Below are positions 25,201-36,845 of a stretch of DNA of 64,000 nt, one piece after another (positions within the stretch are counted from its first letter, which is position 1; each line of letters starts with the position of its first letter). Made by a program: the position numbers and the translations under genes. The notes beneath the pieces were generated by a model that was not told the DNA's origin, made no database searches, and worked only from the letters and a program-made list of their open reading frames with translations. This stretch comes from Mycocentrospora acerina (taxonomy: Eukaryota; Ascomycota; Dothideomycetes; Pleosporales): positions 310,001 through 374,000 of the forward strand of contig JAKUHH010000177.1 in the NCBI GenBank assembly GCA_022701365.1, written 5' to 3'.

Positions 25201-25641
25201 ATTACACGCTACCCAAGCCTAGTCTTCGTGCGTTGGACTGTCTGGAACTCGCTCGACGCTCGCACCACCAATCACGCTCCTCTGGCTACATTTACCGCTA
25301 AACTTGACAGCATCCAGCAGGGTTACCGGCATCTTCCTCTCTTCGACAGCAATGGCGAACAATATCTATTCTCCACTTTGTTCTGCAAGGTTAAGAAGCA
25401 GGATGTTGTCGACGCGCCCGAACCTATCATGCAGCGCACTGGCTCCCGCAGATCCTCCTTTGATCGGCCTTGCGGTAGCCCTCTTCAAGAAGCTACACAT
25501 ATGAAGCCTCGCAGCTTTGTCAGACGTCTCATCAGCCGGGCTCCCAGCGAGCGCAGGAGGCGCAAAGAAGAACGTATCGGCCTTGAATCTCGCGAGTCAG
25601 AGCCTGACCTTGTCAGTCGCTCAAGCACGTTTGAGCGATAA
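22288..25641 (+). CDS. plc1: Phosphoinositide-specific phospholipase C
   Basis: Intron-less frame of 1117 aa. It hydrolyses phosphatidylinositol 4,5-bisphosphate to inositol trisphosphate and diacylglycerol at membranes in calcium signalling. Domain order: a Ser/Pro-rich N-terminus (1-185), a PH-like region (about 190-320, with FYIDDVKEIRCG), an EF-hand-like region (343-480), X domain (about 497-633) with catalytic His in SSSHNTYLLG and the second His in VVMHGRTL, a Ser/Thr-rich X-Y linker (about 634-741), Y domain (742-865), and C2 domain (884-1026) starting KFTVQIISAQQLPRPRG. This is the delta-type layout of fungal PLC. The long N-terminal extension and basic C-terminal tail (RRRRKEER) are typical of filamentous fungi. 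Starts at 22324 or 22357 are alternatives. Confidence 0.95.
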   Translation: MVFLHDAYPRPRMPSPQPSFTRMTAAISIPSRGSAASTPSHYHGSLQSTPEGIVPMSCSLPAVPSYTLPESLLPPPQVQSPPTSSPSAMAEALVKGPGLIRRVSRGAQGIPQRFRRGNSSQHRDRSSGPVIMRRRSDSRTAADGNASLSDFDGFEEEQAVDDVYSEPTNALGITGTKIVVSSIPDSSVIAPVRNSRLEQGTVLKKITKKDSKEINLRLDMESAKVFWDPSRPSKCFYIDDVKEIRCGSEAQHYREQCSRSENWAPYWFTIVYTDTTRSKGRLKTMNLIAPDIGVFEMWTQTLNSVSRNRIDMMAGLMGFADKSAKLVWQRETKKRLNGAEGEITLDFPSIAQLCRNLHINCTEATLRAYFEKADAQKSGQLNQSQFLFFVRRLKERKDIKQIFKSFTSGSKEMDKVTFFSFLQREQGIDVNAASDYWTVTFVKFARATRPRATPVEGGEIPLPPTMNFPAFQTFLTSGANSIFKPISPQAQLNRPLNEYFISSSHNTYLLGRQVAGESSTEAYITALQKGCRCIEIDCWDGSDGKPVVMHGRTLTSSILFHDTIKVINKYAFTDSAYPLILSLEVHCTDNQQAQMVSIMIAEFGDRLVLEPLDFDSQELPSPEDLKHRILIKVKSSAEDLDARALTNELANRKRERSFSSPWVRPTLLNDHIIPNSPLISSPPSMSPPERATTFWTSPRTSTTSTNNTVPTSAIVSSAEDSDSPQATVAEDSKKSKNPKTSKIIKLLGDLGVYTRGVKFNDFTCNEAKSYNHVISINERSFEKLTRPGAREKHMLEEHNMRCLMRIYPHAYRINSSNFDPLKCWRRGVQMAALNWQTYDLGLQLNEAMFAGGDDRAGYVLKPAALRLEGQSPVLDYKKAPKKEVKFTVQIISAQQLPRPRGLGPEANINPYVEFEMYCAEDMGANATGVGGQDASARNGHSGIGNPLRKRTRIVEGNGYNPEFGNEIEMKVITRYPSLVFVRWTVWNSLDARTTNHAPLATFTAKLDSIQQGYRHLPLFDSNGEQYLFSTLFCKVKKQDVVDAPEPIMQRTGSRRSSFDRPCGSPLQEATHMKPRSFVRRLISRAPSERRRRKEERIGLESRESEPDLVSRSSTFER

Positions 25642-26875
25642 ACAGCCCTTGTACCCCCCATGTCCAGCTGACGACGATGCATGCGACTCATGAACCTCTT
25701 GCCACGCGTCATCTCAACTGTTATGTACCATACGATTTTCTTTCTATCGTCATTTGTACCAATTATCAAAGATGTTTCAAGCACTCTTCGCCGAGGTCCA
25801 GTAGGATTGCGCAATACCTAGGGGATCGCCTTCCTACCTCTCAATGTTCTTTGGGAGGACCCGTAAAGCGATACGTGAAACCTTCTGTGCGGCGACATTG
25901 TGGAGGGGACAGCCTTCATCTTACTCAAGGTTGTATACTACTCGTCGAAGCGATTTCTTGGCAACATCTTGTCTTGTAATGATCTTCTCCATCTCGATCG
26001 ACAGGATTTCGATCGCCAGTTTTCATTTCTTTTCATTTCTGTTCAACTTATACCCTTTTCAACTGCTGTTTACAACCGCTTACTGATTTTGCATGGGGTC
26101 ACTGGCGCAAGTTAAGAAGGGAACACGGCTAGGATGATGCCGGCGAGCATCCGGACATCCACTTTGGGCAAGGGCAATACTTGAGCGATATCCTTAGACT
26201 TCTCTTCTTTCTTCTGAGCCTCATTGCTCACTTTCTTTGTACATATGGCCTTCTTTCCTTTGTGAATGGACGTTTTTGTCGCATTCTTGATACGAAGCTA
26301 CGACCGCCACAATACAGTTCCGATGATGAATTTATTTGTTAGCTTGCCCGCAACATGCGCGAGAACGTTTTCCGGGTGAGGAGAGGCTAGTTGGGTGTCT
26401 GCTGATCTTCTTCTTCTTCTTGTGTCTATAGGAGGATGGGGTTTTGCGCTTCGGCGCGTGGTTACATGTGCATGTACATGCAGAACATGGACTTGCCTTG
26501 TCGTTCTGGCGCTGGATAGGGCCGGGCCACGGATGGCGTGAAAAAGGTGCGCTGGCTGAGCGGGCAAGTTTTTCCGTAGGACAAGATGACAAGGTTAATT
26601 TGGTGAAGAAATGCACGGATAATACAAGACATGAGTGTGCCACAATAATAGACTATGCTTAGCAAAGAATTGTAGAAACGGCTTGATTATTCACTCTGCG
26701 TCATACTGGGCTTGCTGTGATTGCTTCCTCCGGAATATGGAGTACGAACGGGCATAGTTTTCCTATTCTGTGTCTAATCTACGTCGTCGCATGTCCAATT
26801 ACCCTACAGTGCAAAGCAGTTCATGTATGCTTCACTTTTTTGTTTCTGCCCTGTTACTTACAATTTCTCCTCCTG

Positions 26876-26897
26876 CCCCCGCCCCTGCCCCTGCCCC
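26876..26897 (-). other. G-quadruplex motif on the minus strand
   Basis: The plus strand has four C runs (5, 4, 4 and 4) separated by one or two bases. The complementary strand therefore carries four G runs with 1-2 base loops. Confidence 0.65.
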
Positions 26898-29800
26898 TGC
26901 GTGTCTCTCATTTCCCTCATGCAGCAGCAGCTCTTGTTAGCTGCATGCCCATTCCCCTCTCTCCTCTCCGCAATCGACGGACACACTACAGTCGGTAGGT
27001 AGTTTTAGTCTTTGTTTTAGTGCGCAACTAGCGCCGGGTGGTCCCTTGTCCAAATTAAGTTTTCTTTTGTTGCGTTTTTTTTCTCCCGCTTGTGATCAGC
27101 GGGTGGGGGTGCTTTGTTATTCAGCCTAGTGGGGTCTGGATGTTGAGCCGGGGGGGAGGACTATAATGGGTATTTTACCGATTACATATATAGCTGCTGC
27201 AGGCTGTAATGGAAGGGCGGCGGGCGATTGGCAGGTCACCTTATTTGAAATGTTACTGGTGAGTCTTGCGCTGTGCGCTAGTTATGTGGGTATAGGGGGG
27301 TAGGCGCAACCGAGAGCGGGACGAGGAAGTCCGATTTCGGGAGAGGAGTAGTGTTTTGGATAAGCGAGAATTAAAGAGGGGTGGTTGGCTGGTTGGTTGG
27401 TGAATTGTGGAGGCTTTACCACGACTTGATGAGGAGAAATGGGCGAGAGCCGGACGGCAACGCGAACATGAGGGGAGATCACCAGTGGTATGGTAGTATG
27501 GAGTACAATATGTCCGAGGAAGCACCGAGTTAGTTTGCGCTGGGATTATGTGTGTGTTGAGGGGGTGTGTGGACAAGGAAAAAAATCTCGGGACGTTTAC
27601 GGGAGCGGATGCACCACCCCCAGCATGCTGGATATGGGTGGGGCTTGCACACCTAGTTCCCCTCCCCCCACCCCGCTCTTGATTCTGAGCGGACCATGTG
27701 CCGCGTTGTTGGGAAAGATGTGAAAGTTTACTACTTTGCCTGCGACGCAAACTATACGAAAGCGATTCAACAACCTCGGAAAGAATGAAGGATTTTTTTA
27801 CGCTGCTGCAATCCAATCAGTTATGGCTAGTTGGTTGCTCCACATGCGTGGGATGTTGTGGTCTGCTGATGCGATGCTGTTTTGCACTTGCCAGCTGGCA
27901 CGCACTCGCGCGCGCGCGTGTGCGTGTGTGCTGGTGTGTTGGTGGATAGCCAACTACCTATACGAAGGACTTGGACGCTGCGAGGCAGAGCGGAGTGGTC
28001 TCCTTGCCCTGTGGATGAGCGAGTCATGTGTCACTTATCTCTGCGCGTTCGTATCTTGCTGTGCATATGCACACGCAAACGCAAACACAAAGCCTGCGGT
28101 GACCCGTATTGCGTGCTGGGAGATGCGTGCGGGAATCTGCATATGCGTGGCCTGTGAAGCTTTGGGAGGGATGTTGTCGCGCATTGATCTCGTGTTGACG
28201 CTCGATTTGTGTGATTAGATGGTTGTTTGGTTTGCGGTGGTGGGGGTTGGTGGGAAACAAACGAGCATTGTAGTTCGTGTAACGATGGCAGGAAGGGTTG
28301 AGCTTGCGATTGGCTGGGAAATACGTCCGATAGGATTCATAGAAACAACAGCTTTGGAGTGAGGCAACACAACACGGCCGAGTAACAAATGGAAGCGGCT
28401 GAGCTTGTTACACAATATGCTGCCGTGATCGCTGGGCAAGGCAGATCAGATCGTATCACCTCCCCGGCGATCATCGGCAAAGCTGTGAGCTGCACGTATG
28501 AGAAACGTGAGCAGGGTGCTGCGCGTTGAGAGGCGTAGTTGCATGCAAGGCTGACTCCAGCTAGGATTACTTGTTCAAATTGGATGAGGGTCGGTGCGTT
28601 TGCCTTACCTGTCTTTTTGCAAGGAAAGAGTATACTGTTTCAGTGTGATTTATGGCTGGCGTTTAATCAATTACGTTGGGTAACTGAGGTAGGTAATACG
28701 CCCCTGCTATGAATAGGCAGTGCAGATGCAGCTTTCATGCGGTTACACATGCAAGTATGTGTTGATAGCAGCATAGCCTGGTGGTGCACGCCTAAATGTG
28801 CATGCCTGATCCTGACCTCTCTAAGGGCCTTGAATTTAATCGGGTAAACGTTGTACCAATTTTCAATTTGAATGGATATTTGCATAAAATAGTAGCAGGA
28901 TGCACGGCACTCATGCAGTCTTTTAGTCGGTGTCAATCTGCGCACTTGAATATCTGCGTAGTCCATTGCAACCAAAAATGGCGTTCTGATGTTGTATGAC
29001 CTTTCTTTATGATGAAGTAGAAGTTTGAGCATCTCTGCTTACATGCTAGAGAATCAGATACTCAACTAGGAGGGATATTGTCAAAGTATGCAGTAACCAT
29101 CTCTGATTCATCCTCAAACAAGCTGAAGATTTGTCAGCTGACTGCATTACGCCTTATTTTCCGGTTGCGTCTTTCAGTGGCAAAGAGCTTTGGATTTGGT
29201 AGCATGTCATCGGTTGAGGAATGTGTTGCAACCCTCCGCGGAAAGGATATGCGTCAAGCCTCGGTATTATCAAGTGGTCATCATGCGATCCTGGGGAAGG
29301 AGCTGTGGAGTCGCGTGTAACGGCGAGACCACATGTCCAAACAGCACATCTTGCATGACATTCACTTGTGGCTGTGATCTTGTTGCATAGACGAGGATGA
29401 CAATCGAAGCCGGTTGATGCGCTATCGTGCATGAGCAATCGGTTCACTGCCTAGAGTGAACCACCATGATTGGACCATCAGCAGAACTGGTGTCCTGTGG
29501 GAACAAACGTCCCGTCTTGTGTCCGCATCGTGTCCAGGCTGGGTTCTGCAGTATAGATACGTGCAGTGATGAGGTGACGTGAGTTGATGAATATCGATAG
29601 CTTGCCAGCACGCTTTGACATCTTCCGTTTACCCGCGTGGCCGTTCTGCCGTCCCAACCAAAGAGAGCAGTGCGGAACGCGAAGCTCAGCATATAGCGTT
29701 GTTCATTTAGTGTCATTGAAACCGGATGTGCCGGCTCCTAAAAGGATACGATAGCCTGTCTTAGGACATTGGGAAATATCGGTTCAATCGAAGCCTAGGG

Positions 29801-30600
29801 ACATGGGGTATGCAATATCTTTACAGCTCCCATGCACCCCGCACAAAAGGATGGAGGCCTTGTCTATCACTCGATAGATCTCCATCGCGGGGCAAACACT
29901 GCCCTTGTTTCTGGAATATCTCTTCAAAGACAGGCATGCAGTCATGCCGCCGCTGATAGATTGATATGGATATTCGGAACCTCTCCGGCAGCACTAATCT
30001 GAATGTGTGCTGTCGTATTTTGGAAGTACCGCTTGCTCATTGTTAGACGTGGGGGACATTGTATCTTTTTGTACCAGTACATGGACGACAGTACGAGGCG
30101 CTGACTAAGTATTCGTTACCTGACGAAACGAATTACCTTGGTCTTGGACTGAGTTGGTGCATTGTAGACAAAGCTTGCTTCTTGCTCTTCTGTACACACT
30201 ACAACGAATTCATCCCTTATTTCTTACTTGTCATCTGATTATCTGCATATGCAGCTCTTTGCAAGAACAGAGCGTGACAATAATTCAGGACGGCTAGAGA
30301 GTAGCGGGAAGCGTCTGTCGAGCATCAGTCCAGCAAGTAGATATTCAGCTGTATGTCAATACATGGTTGTGTTATGGCGTGTCTTGGGTTCTCTAGGAAA
30401 GCCGTCTGCTCGACTCTGCTCTGCACGACGACAAGGAGTGGCGGTTGTGCTTGCATATGGTGCAGACGGGAGGCTGCCGGACGCGTCTGACTTACAGCAT
30501 CGCGTCACGTCATGGACGCTGGAACTCGCGTTGTCAGGTGATGTCTAGTGGTGGAACGGCCTAGTCGGAGGGCAGAGTGTAGACACAACCTGAGACGCGC

Positions 30601-30628
30601 AGAAGAGCAGAAGAGCAGAAGAGCAGAG
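30601..30628. repeat. Octamer tandem repeat AGAAGAGC x3.5
   Basis: Three full copies and a half copy of AGAAGAGC lie about 430 bp upstream of the UPF1 start codon. Confidence 0.85.
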
Positions 30629-30961
30629 GGCATCCGAGTGGACACGGACTGGACGGTGTGGTGGGGAAAGACGACTGCGGCTCACGGACCCTGCGTGCGA
30701 GTGCCAAGCAAGAGTGCGAGGGCGGCATCCCACCTTCAGTCGCGAGGACAATCTTTCTTTCTGCCGCCACCCTCGCCTCCGCCCTCTGTCGCGCGCAAAC
30801 ACACCGCGCAGCACCACACCGCCCTGGCAATGGTGTGAACGGCCGTCCTGATCGCCCCTTCCACTTTCAACCCCGCCGGCCAGCTGCTGCCTCGCCAACA
30901 TTTTCCCGCTCGACACCACTCTTGCTAAATCTCGAGCCAACATTCGACACGCCCCCTCCTG

Positions 30962-31015
30962 CTCCCACTCCCACTCCCACTCTCATTCCCACTCTCATTC
31001 CCATTCCCACCCCCA
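30962..31015 (+). repeat. CTCCCA/CTCATT-type hexamer repeat in the UPF1 leader
   Basis: Imperfect 6-bp units (TCCCAC, TCTCAT, TCCCAT) repeat about nine times, ending some 35 bp before the UPF1 ATG. The tract is purine-free apart from A and is probably part of the 5' untranslated region. Confidence 0.75.
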
Positions 31016-31050
31016 AACCCACTCGCGACCGCACTACCACTGCTGCCGCC

Positions 31051-34000
31051 ATGGAGGGCGCATTCACGCACATGGGCAACCACCTGGTGTCCGACTCGGC
31101 CGCCACGATCAACGCCGGTGCCGGTGATGACGAGAGCATCCTGGACGGCGACCTTGCCCGCGGCGTAGGGCTGGGCACTCGCCGGCGGGCAGACGACGAA
31201 GAGACGGACCTCTATGACGACGACGACCTAGAGAGCATGGCGAGCATGCCCGTAGGCGGCGCCAACGGCAAGGCGGCGATGCGCACCGACGACGAAATCG
31301 AAACGTTTGAGCTGCCGGCACACGCTTGTAAGCAAATCCCCGCCGACGGACAGAGTGCGTGCGGGACCCCATACTGACCCGGCAGGCGCCTACTGCGGCA
31401 TCCACAACGCGGGCAGCGTCGTCAAGTGCCTCGCGTGCAACAAGTGGTTCTGCAGCGCCCGCGGCAATTCGTCGTCGTCGCACATCATCAACCACCTCGT
31501 CCGCGCCCGCCACAAGGAGGTCCAGCTGCACCCGGCCTCGTCGCTCGGCGACACCACTCTTGAATGCTACAACTGCGGCATCAAGAACGTCTTCATGCTC
31601 GGCTTCATCCCCGCAAAGTCCGATACCGTCGTCGTACTCCTGTGTCGCCAGCAGTGCGCAACCTCGTCGTCCGCGAAGGATATGACCTGGGACATCTCGC
31701 GCTGGCAGCCGCTGATCGAGGACCGCTCCTTCCTGCCCTGGCTGGTGCCCCCGCCAACGGACCAGGAGCAGCTCCGCGCCCGCCATCTCAGCCCCCAGAC
31801 GATTGCCAAACTCGAAGAGCTGTGGAAGGACAACGCCAACGCCACGGTGGCTGATTTGGAGAAGGGTGCTGGCCAAGAGGAGGTCATCGCCAAGGTCCTG
31901 CTCCGCTACGACGATGCTTTCCAGTACCAGAATGTCTTTGGGCCCTTGGTCAAGATCGAGGCCGACTACGACCGCAAGCTGAAGGAATCACAGTCACAGG
32001 ACAATCTTGTCGTACGCTGGGACGTTGCCTTGAACAACAAGCACACTGCTAGCTTTGTTCTTCCAAAGCTCGAGCTTGGCGACGTCAAGCTTGCCGTGGG
32101 CGACGAGATGCGCCTGCGGTACACGGGCGAACTGCGTGCTCACTGGGAAGGCGTAGGCTATGTTATCAAGATTCCAAACAACCAGTCTGATGAGGTGACC
32201 ATCGAGCTGCGCACCAAGGGCGACCACAAGTCGGTTCCCACTGATTGCACTCACAACTACAGCGCCGACTATGTCTGGAAGGCCACTTCATTCGATCGCA
32301 TGCAGCATGCCATGAAGACATTTGCCATTGACGAGATGAGTGTTTCTGGCTACATTTTCCACCGTCTCTTGGGCCACGAAGTTGCATCTGCACCAATGAA
32401 GAACCAAATTCCTCGCAAATTCAGTGTCCCAGGGCTGCCAGAACTGAACACTAGTCAGGTCAACGCTGTTAAGAGTGTCCTCCAGAAGCCACTCAGCTTA
32501 ATTCAGGGTCCTCCGGGAACAGGAAAGACGGTCACCTCAGCCACCATTATCTACCATTTGTGCAAGATTAGCGGTGGGCCAGTTCTAGTCTGTGCACCTT
32601 CCAACGTTGCTGTAGACCAGCTGTGCGAGCGAATCCATCTCACTGGGCTGAAGGCTGTTCGTGTCACCGCCAAGTCCCGAGAGGATGTTGAATCTCCAGT
32701 TGGTTTCCTGTCTCTACATGAACAAGTCCGCATGAACGACACCAACGTTGAGCTCAACAAGCTGAACCAGCTGAAGAGCGATGTTGGCGAGCTGTCAAGT
32801 CAGGACGAGAAGAAGTTCAAGCAGCTCACTCGCGCAGCCGAGCGCGAAATTCTCAATGCGGCTGACGTCATCTGCTGCACTTGTGTTGGTGCTGGTGACC
32901 CTCGCCTGTCAAAGATGAAGTTCCGCACTGTACTTATCGACGAGTCGACACAGTCTGCCGAACCAGAGTGCATGATTCCCCTAGTCCTCGGATGCAAGCA
33001 GGTCGTGCTTGTGGGCGACCACCAGCAACTTGGTCCCGTCATCATGAACAAGAAGGCTGCCACTGCTGGACTTAATCAGTCTCTGTTTGAGCGTCTTGTT
33101 ATCCTCGGCTGTTCCCCTATCCGTCTTCAGGTGCAATATCGCATGCACCCGTGTCTGTCTGAATTCCCTTCAAACATGTTCTACGAAGGCTCCCTTCAGA
33201 ACGGCGTAACTATGCAAGAGCGTGTCCGTCGAGATGTCGACTTCCCGTGGCCAGTCGTTGACAACCCCATGATGTTCTGGTCCAACCTCGGTGCTGAGGA
33301 GATCTCGGCTTCTGGAACATCTTACCTCAACCGTACTGAAGCTCAAAACGTGGAGAAGATTGTCACACGATTCTTCAAAGCAGGTGTGCAACCTAGCAGC
33401 ATTGGTATCATCACTCCGTATGAGGGTCAGCGCAGCTACGTTGTGAGCTCTATGCAGGCAACTGGCAGCTTCAAAAAGGAGAACTACAAGGAAGTTGAGG
33501 TAGCCTCTGTCGATGCTTTCCAAGGCCGTGAGAAAGACTTCATTATCCTCTCTTGCGTTCGTTCCAACGACCACCAAGGTATTGGTTTCCTGAGCGACCC
33601 TCGCCGTCTCAATGTTGCCCTTACTCGTGCAAAGTACGGGCTTGTTATTCTCGGAAATCCGAAGGTCCTCTCCAAACATCCACTCTGGCACTACCTCCTC
33701 CTCCACTTCAAGGAGCGTAATTGTTTGGTTGAGGGACCTCTGACTAACCTTCAGGTATCACTGCTCCAATTCAGTCGCCCGAAGCAGACCTACCGCGGAC
33801 CTCAGCGTTACCAGATGGCCTATCAGCACGCCAACGCTATGACTTCGGGGCGTCAGGCAAGCTGGAATGGCAACAAGCCGACTCGTCAGGAGTACAACGA
33901 CAACGGCTCGATCGTTGGTTACATTCCAGATGACGTGTCTTCTGTTCACTCCTCTGCACTTGGCGGCGTTGGTGTGCCCTCCAACTACCCTCCAATGTTC

Positions 34001-34372
34001 TCAGGATTTCAGGAGTCCTGGCCGCTTCCTGGCCGCAATGGATCTGGTCCCAAGGGCAAGAACGGCGCACCAGCTAGTGTTTCAGGCGAATCTGTGGCTG
34101 CCAGTGAGTTGACTGATACCCGCAGTGATGCTCCTGGCGGCATCAGCCTTTCTGGGTTGAGCCTGAACGACTACAACAAGCCTACCTCGCTGAGTCAATC
34201 TGATCGCCTATCCCGTTTCGTTGAGTCGACCCGTCAAGGTCCGAATATCGGTACTGGCTTTGGTGCTGCTCGCGGATTACGTGCTGGACTTGGTGTGTTT
34301 GATGATGATGACGCTCGCAGCGTTTCAACAGCCTTCGCAAGTCAAATTGGCGGCCCTGGCAACTATGACTGA
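31051..34372 (+). CDS. UPF1: UPF1/NAM7 RNA helicase, nonsense-mediated decay factor
   Basis: Two exons, 31051-31327 and 31386-34372, give 1087 aa. The 58-nt intron (GTAAGC...GGCAG) splits the first zinc-binding Cys of the CH domain, reading [17 protein letters not shown] after splicing. The ATP-dependent superfamily 1 helicase acts in the cytoplasm to remove mRNAs with premature stops. An acidic N-terminus (1-88) precedes the Cys/His-rich UPF2-binding domain (about 90-240) with [13 protein letters not shown] and [10 protein letters not shown]. Then come motif I GPPGTGKT (near 466), Walker B DEST (near 610), [16 protein letters not shown] and the [12 protein letters not shown] motifs. The Ser/Gly/Asn-rich C-terminus has few SQ sites, unlike the SQ-rich tail of animal UPF1. 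Identity is very clear. Confidence 0.98.
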
Positions 34373-35343
34373 TCTTGCCTATGCTGGAGACCTAAGGATT
34401 GACCGTCCCATAGGTACTAACACTCATCGAAGCGACTCCTCTTCGCCTCCCTCACGGAGCCATATTGCGGAGCAACCGCCTCGGGATGAAAGTGTACCTA
34501 CTCCTACAGACTCGAAATGACGACCACAATCAGAGTGTCTCGATACTGTCATCGAAGGAAACTCCTGTTGCAACATGTATCAGCAATCGTACCGATAGCG
34601 TCGTGTTATACACACCTGTTGAGTGCGCTTAGTTAGAATGGCTACATGAGAACGTCTGATGTGGAGTTGTTCTATAACGTCCACAGGCGCTCTTCGTAAC
34701 ACAGCCTGCTCATGTAGATCACGCAACGAGAACATGTCGCGAAGATGTCACTTGTGGCACTTGAGATACACCTATCGAACGGCTGTTCCCTTCTGCTGCG
34801 CACCGTTTGATTCTTCACACTCTTTAGTCGCATTGGTAGACCGAGGATTGTCACGAATACCGTGCTTAAATTAAAAATATAAAACCATACTTTGTCACTG
34901 TTTGTCTTAAAGCTCAACACCAGCTCAACATTGACTCCTGTTTCATCCATCCCCGCCATCACATGTTTGGTGCGTTGACACATTAATCCGAAAGCAAAGC
35001 ACTCTCTTCCCCAACAAAAGAACAAGTCCTAAACAACCCAAAACACGTCTGAAAGAAGTTCCAGTATGAATGATCAATTTCTCTACTTTTAAAGACTTTC
35101 AGGCACCTAAGTCGCTGTACCAACGATCCCCAATTGCGCCACCCCATAGTGATAAAAGTGTCAAAGAATACAAGTCTCATCCACAAGCTCTCCAGATGTG
35201 ACCTCGCATTCTCACTCCTCCACCATGTTTTCAAGAGAGAAAAGAAGAAACAAAAACGTCTTACCCATCTCCTTAGTGTTTTGGCTCTTTTCCAAGTCCC
35301 CTATACCTATAAGCTGCACCTATACCTATAGGTACGTTGTTTT
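34373..35343. other. Convergent 3' flanks, no gene seen
   Basis: This is the spacer between the plus-strand UPF1 and the minus-strand hypothetical gene. A 12-bp direct repeat CCTATACCTATA occurs at 35300-35311 and 35319-35330. No supported frame. Confidence 0.5.
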
Positions 35344-36845
35344 CTACACCTTTCCTGTCCATCCCCGACTAACCACCCACTCCCATCCGCCCCACCCCTC
35401 GTGGTTCCTCGGCCGGACGCGAAACGGCTCGCCTTCATCTACAGCCGGACATATCCAGCAGTCTCCGTGCCCGATGCCGTGGAACCGCACGCCGTATCTG
35501 CTGCCGTCGAGTTGGCCGGGGGTGAGGGGCCGGGTGTCGCAGGATAGTGGTGGATTCTTGTCGGGTGTAGTAGGTACATCGGTAGAGGTATGTGGAGGGA
35601 TGGAGATACCCAGTGAGAGAAGGGTGGTTGTAGATGGCATGGGGAGTTGGTCGATTAAACGTAGGACGTCTTGGTCTGTGGTGTGGAGGTCTGTTGGGGT
35701 GGGGGAGGAGAAGGATTCGAGGAGTCTGGCGAAGGGGGGTGGGGATGGTAAGTGGTGAGGGGGGTTGTAGACTTCGGCTGGGGTGGGCCAGTGGGAGGAG
35801 GGGTGGAGGGGTGTTGCGGACATGTCTGGGAGGGGATGGGGTTGGAGAGTGATGTCAGGAGGAGGGAGCCACGTCGCGTCATCGGGGTAGATATCTGCAG
35901 AGGAGGGGAGTGGGCCTTGGTCGGTGCGTTTGCTGCGTGAGTGGCGTGGGCGATGGCGACGCGTGGAAGGGCGGTGGGAAGGTGGGTGGAAGTAATGACT
36001 AAGACTGTTTCGAGAGCGGTGGCTAGTGACTATGGGCGTAGGTGCGGTGATTTTCGTGGTTGTAGGAACGGTGGGCGTGTGATTTTCGACTGAAATCATG
36101 CGTGGTTGTGTAGATTCACCGAAACCTGGAGGTGGACGCACTAGCTTCACATCTCGATGAATTGTGGCACCTCTTAAGGCTGTACTTTCTGAGGTGTGAG
36201 AAGTAGCCCTCACATCACCTAAAGCTTCGTTCTGGGCGCGAAGGTAATCGGCTAGAGCATTAGCTGTCAGAGGCTTGTCCAGCGCCTTGCCAATAAGCTT
36301 ACCATAAAGCGCAGCGGGATAGGCGTGCGAGGGACGTGGTTTTTGCGAGCGCGTTGACGACTCAGTGATGCTCTTATTTTTCCTTCTAGAGGGAAGGCCA
36401 AGGCCGGCGCTCAGCTCGTCAATGTCCACAGTGTTGTATGTTGGCGCAGGGCGAGTCGGCGAGAAGAGGAAAGGTGAAATTTTGGGCATTGGAGTATTTA
36501 CTGTGTTTACAGGGAGATATTGACCGTTAGAAGACGTGCTCGCTGTAAATTGGCCTAGAAAATCGATTGGATGCTCTACTTTGGTCAGTACCTATCTTCT
36601 TGAGTAATTTGTGTGCACTCACCTTCTAAAGTTCTGACTAGCATCTCCAGCGACATGTTTCTGTCAAGTAAATCCTGGACCCAAACCGGATCAGGAGATA
36701 TTCCGGTCTGTAAGTACTCGTACTCAGTCTCGTAGTTGCTCGTAGATGGAATAACTGCCTTCTCCGTCTGGGGCGTCGCAAATGCGGGACTGAATGACGT
36801 TGCTTTGGGGTTGAAGTTTATAGCTCGTTGTCGGGGTAGATCCAT
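35344..36845 (-). CDS. Proline-rich hypothetical protein
   Basis: Two exons, 36845-36623 and 36554-35344, give 477 aa. The intron is 68 nt (GTGAGT...TCTAG) and phases agree, so the frame runs MLVRTLEGQFTAS across the junction. The N-terminal part contains a short ordered segment (SPDPVWVQDLLDRNMSLEML). A second segment (DIDELSAGLGLPSRRK) follows, and then a possibly helical one (LIGKALDKPLTANALADYL). The middle is Pro/Ser/His/Thr-rich and disordered. The C-terminus (GVRFHGIGHGDCWICP...GWGGWEWVVSRGW) is Trp/Gly-rich and ends the protein. No known domain is recognised. G+T-rich bases on the plus strand reflect its proline codons. Confidence 0.65.

Larger units (their letters stand above)
25642..31050. 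other. 5.4 kb intergenic region with simple repeats
   Basis: No supported gene. Frames of up to 187 residues (27253-27816 minus; 27736-28218 plus) are Cys/Ser/Arg-rich, lack domains and overlap each other. Notable sequence includes TTC repeats near 26409-26425, a C-run cluster (26876-26897), CG/TG alternation near 27906-27942, an 8-bp tandem repeat (30601-30628) and the repetitive leader of UPF1 (30962-31015). Confidence 0.45.

Noticed and set aside
27253..27816. 187-residue minus-strand frame
   Set aside because: Ser/Arg/Pro/His-rich low complexity without conserved motif; overlaps other spurious frames.
27736..28218. 160-residue Cys-rich plus-strand frame, considered as a secreted peptide
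   Set aside because: No signal peptide; cysteines arise from TGT/TGC simple repeats in CG/TG alternating DNA.
31109..31876. 255-residue minus-strand frame opposite UPF1
   Set aside because: Shadow of the GC-rich UPF1 coding strand.
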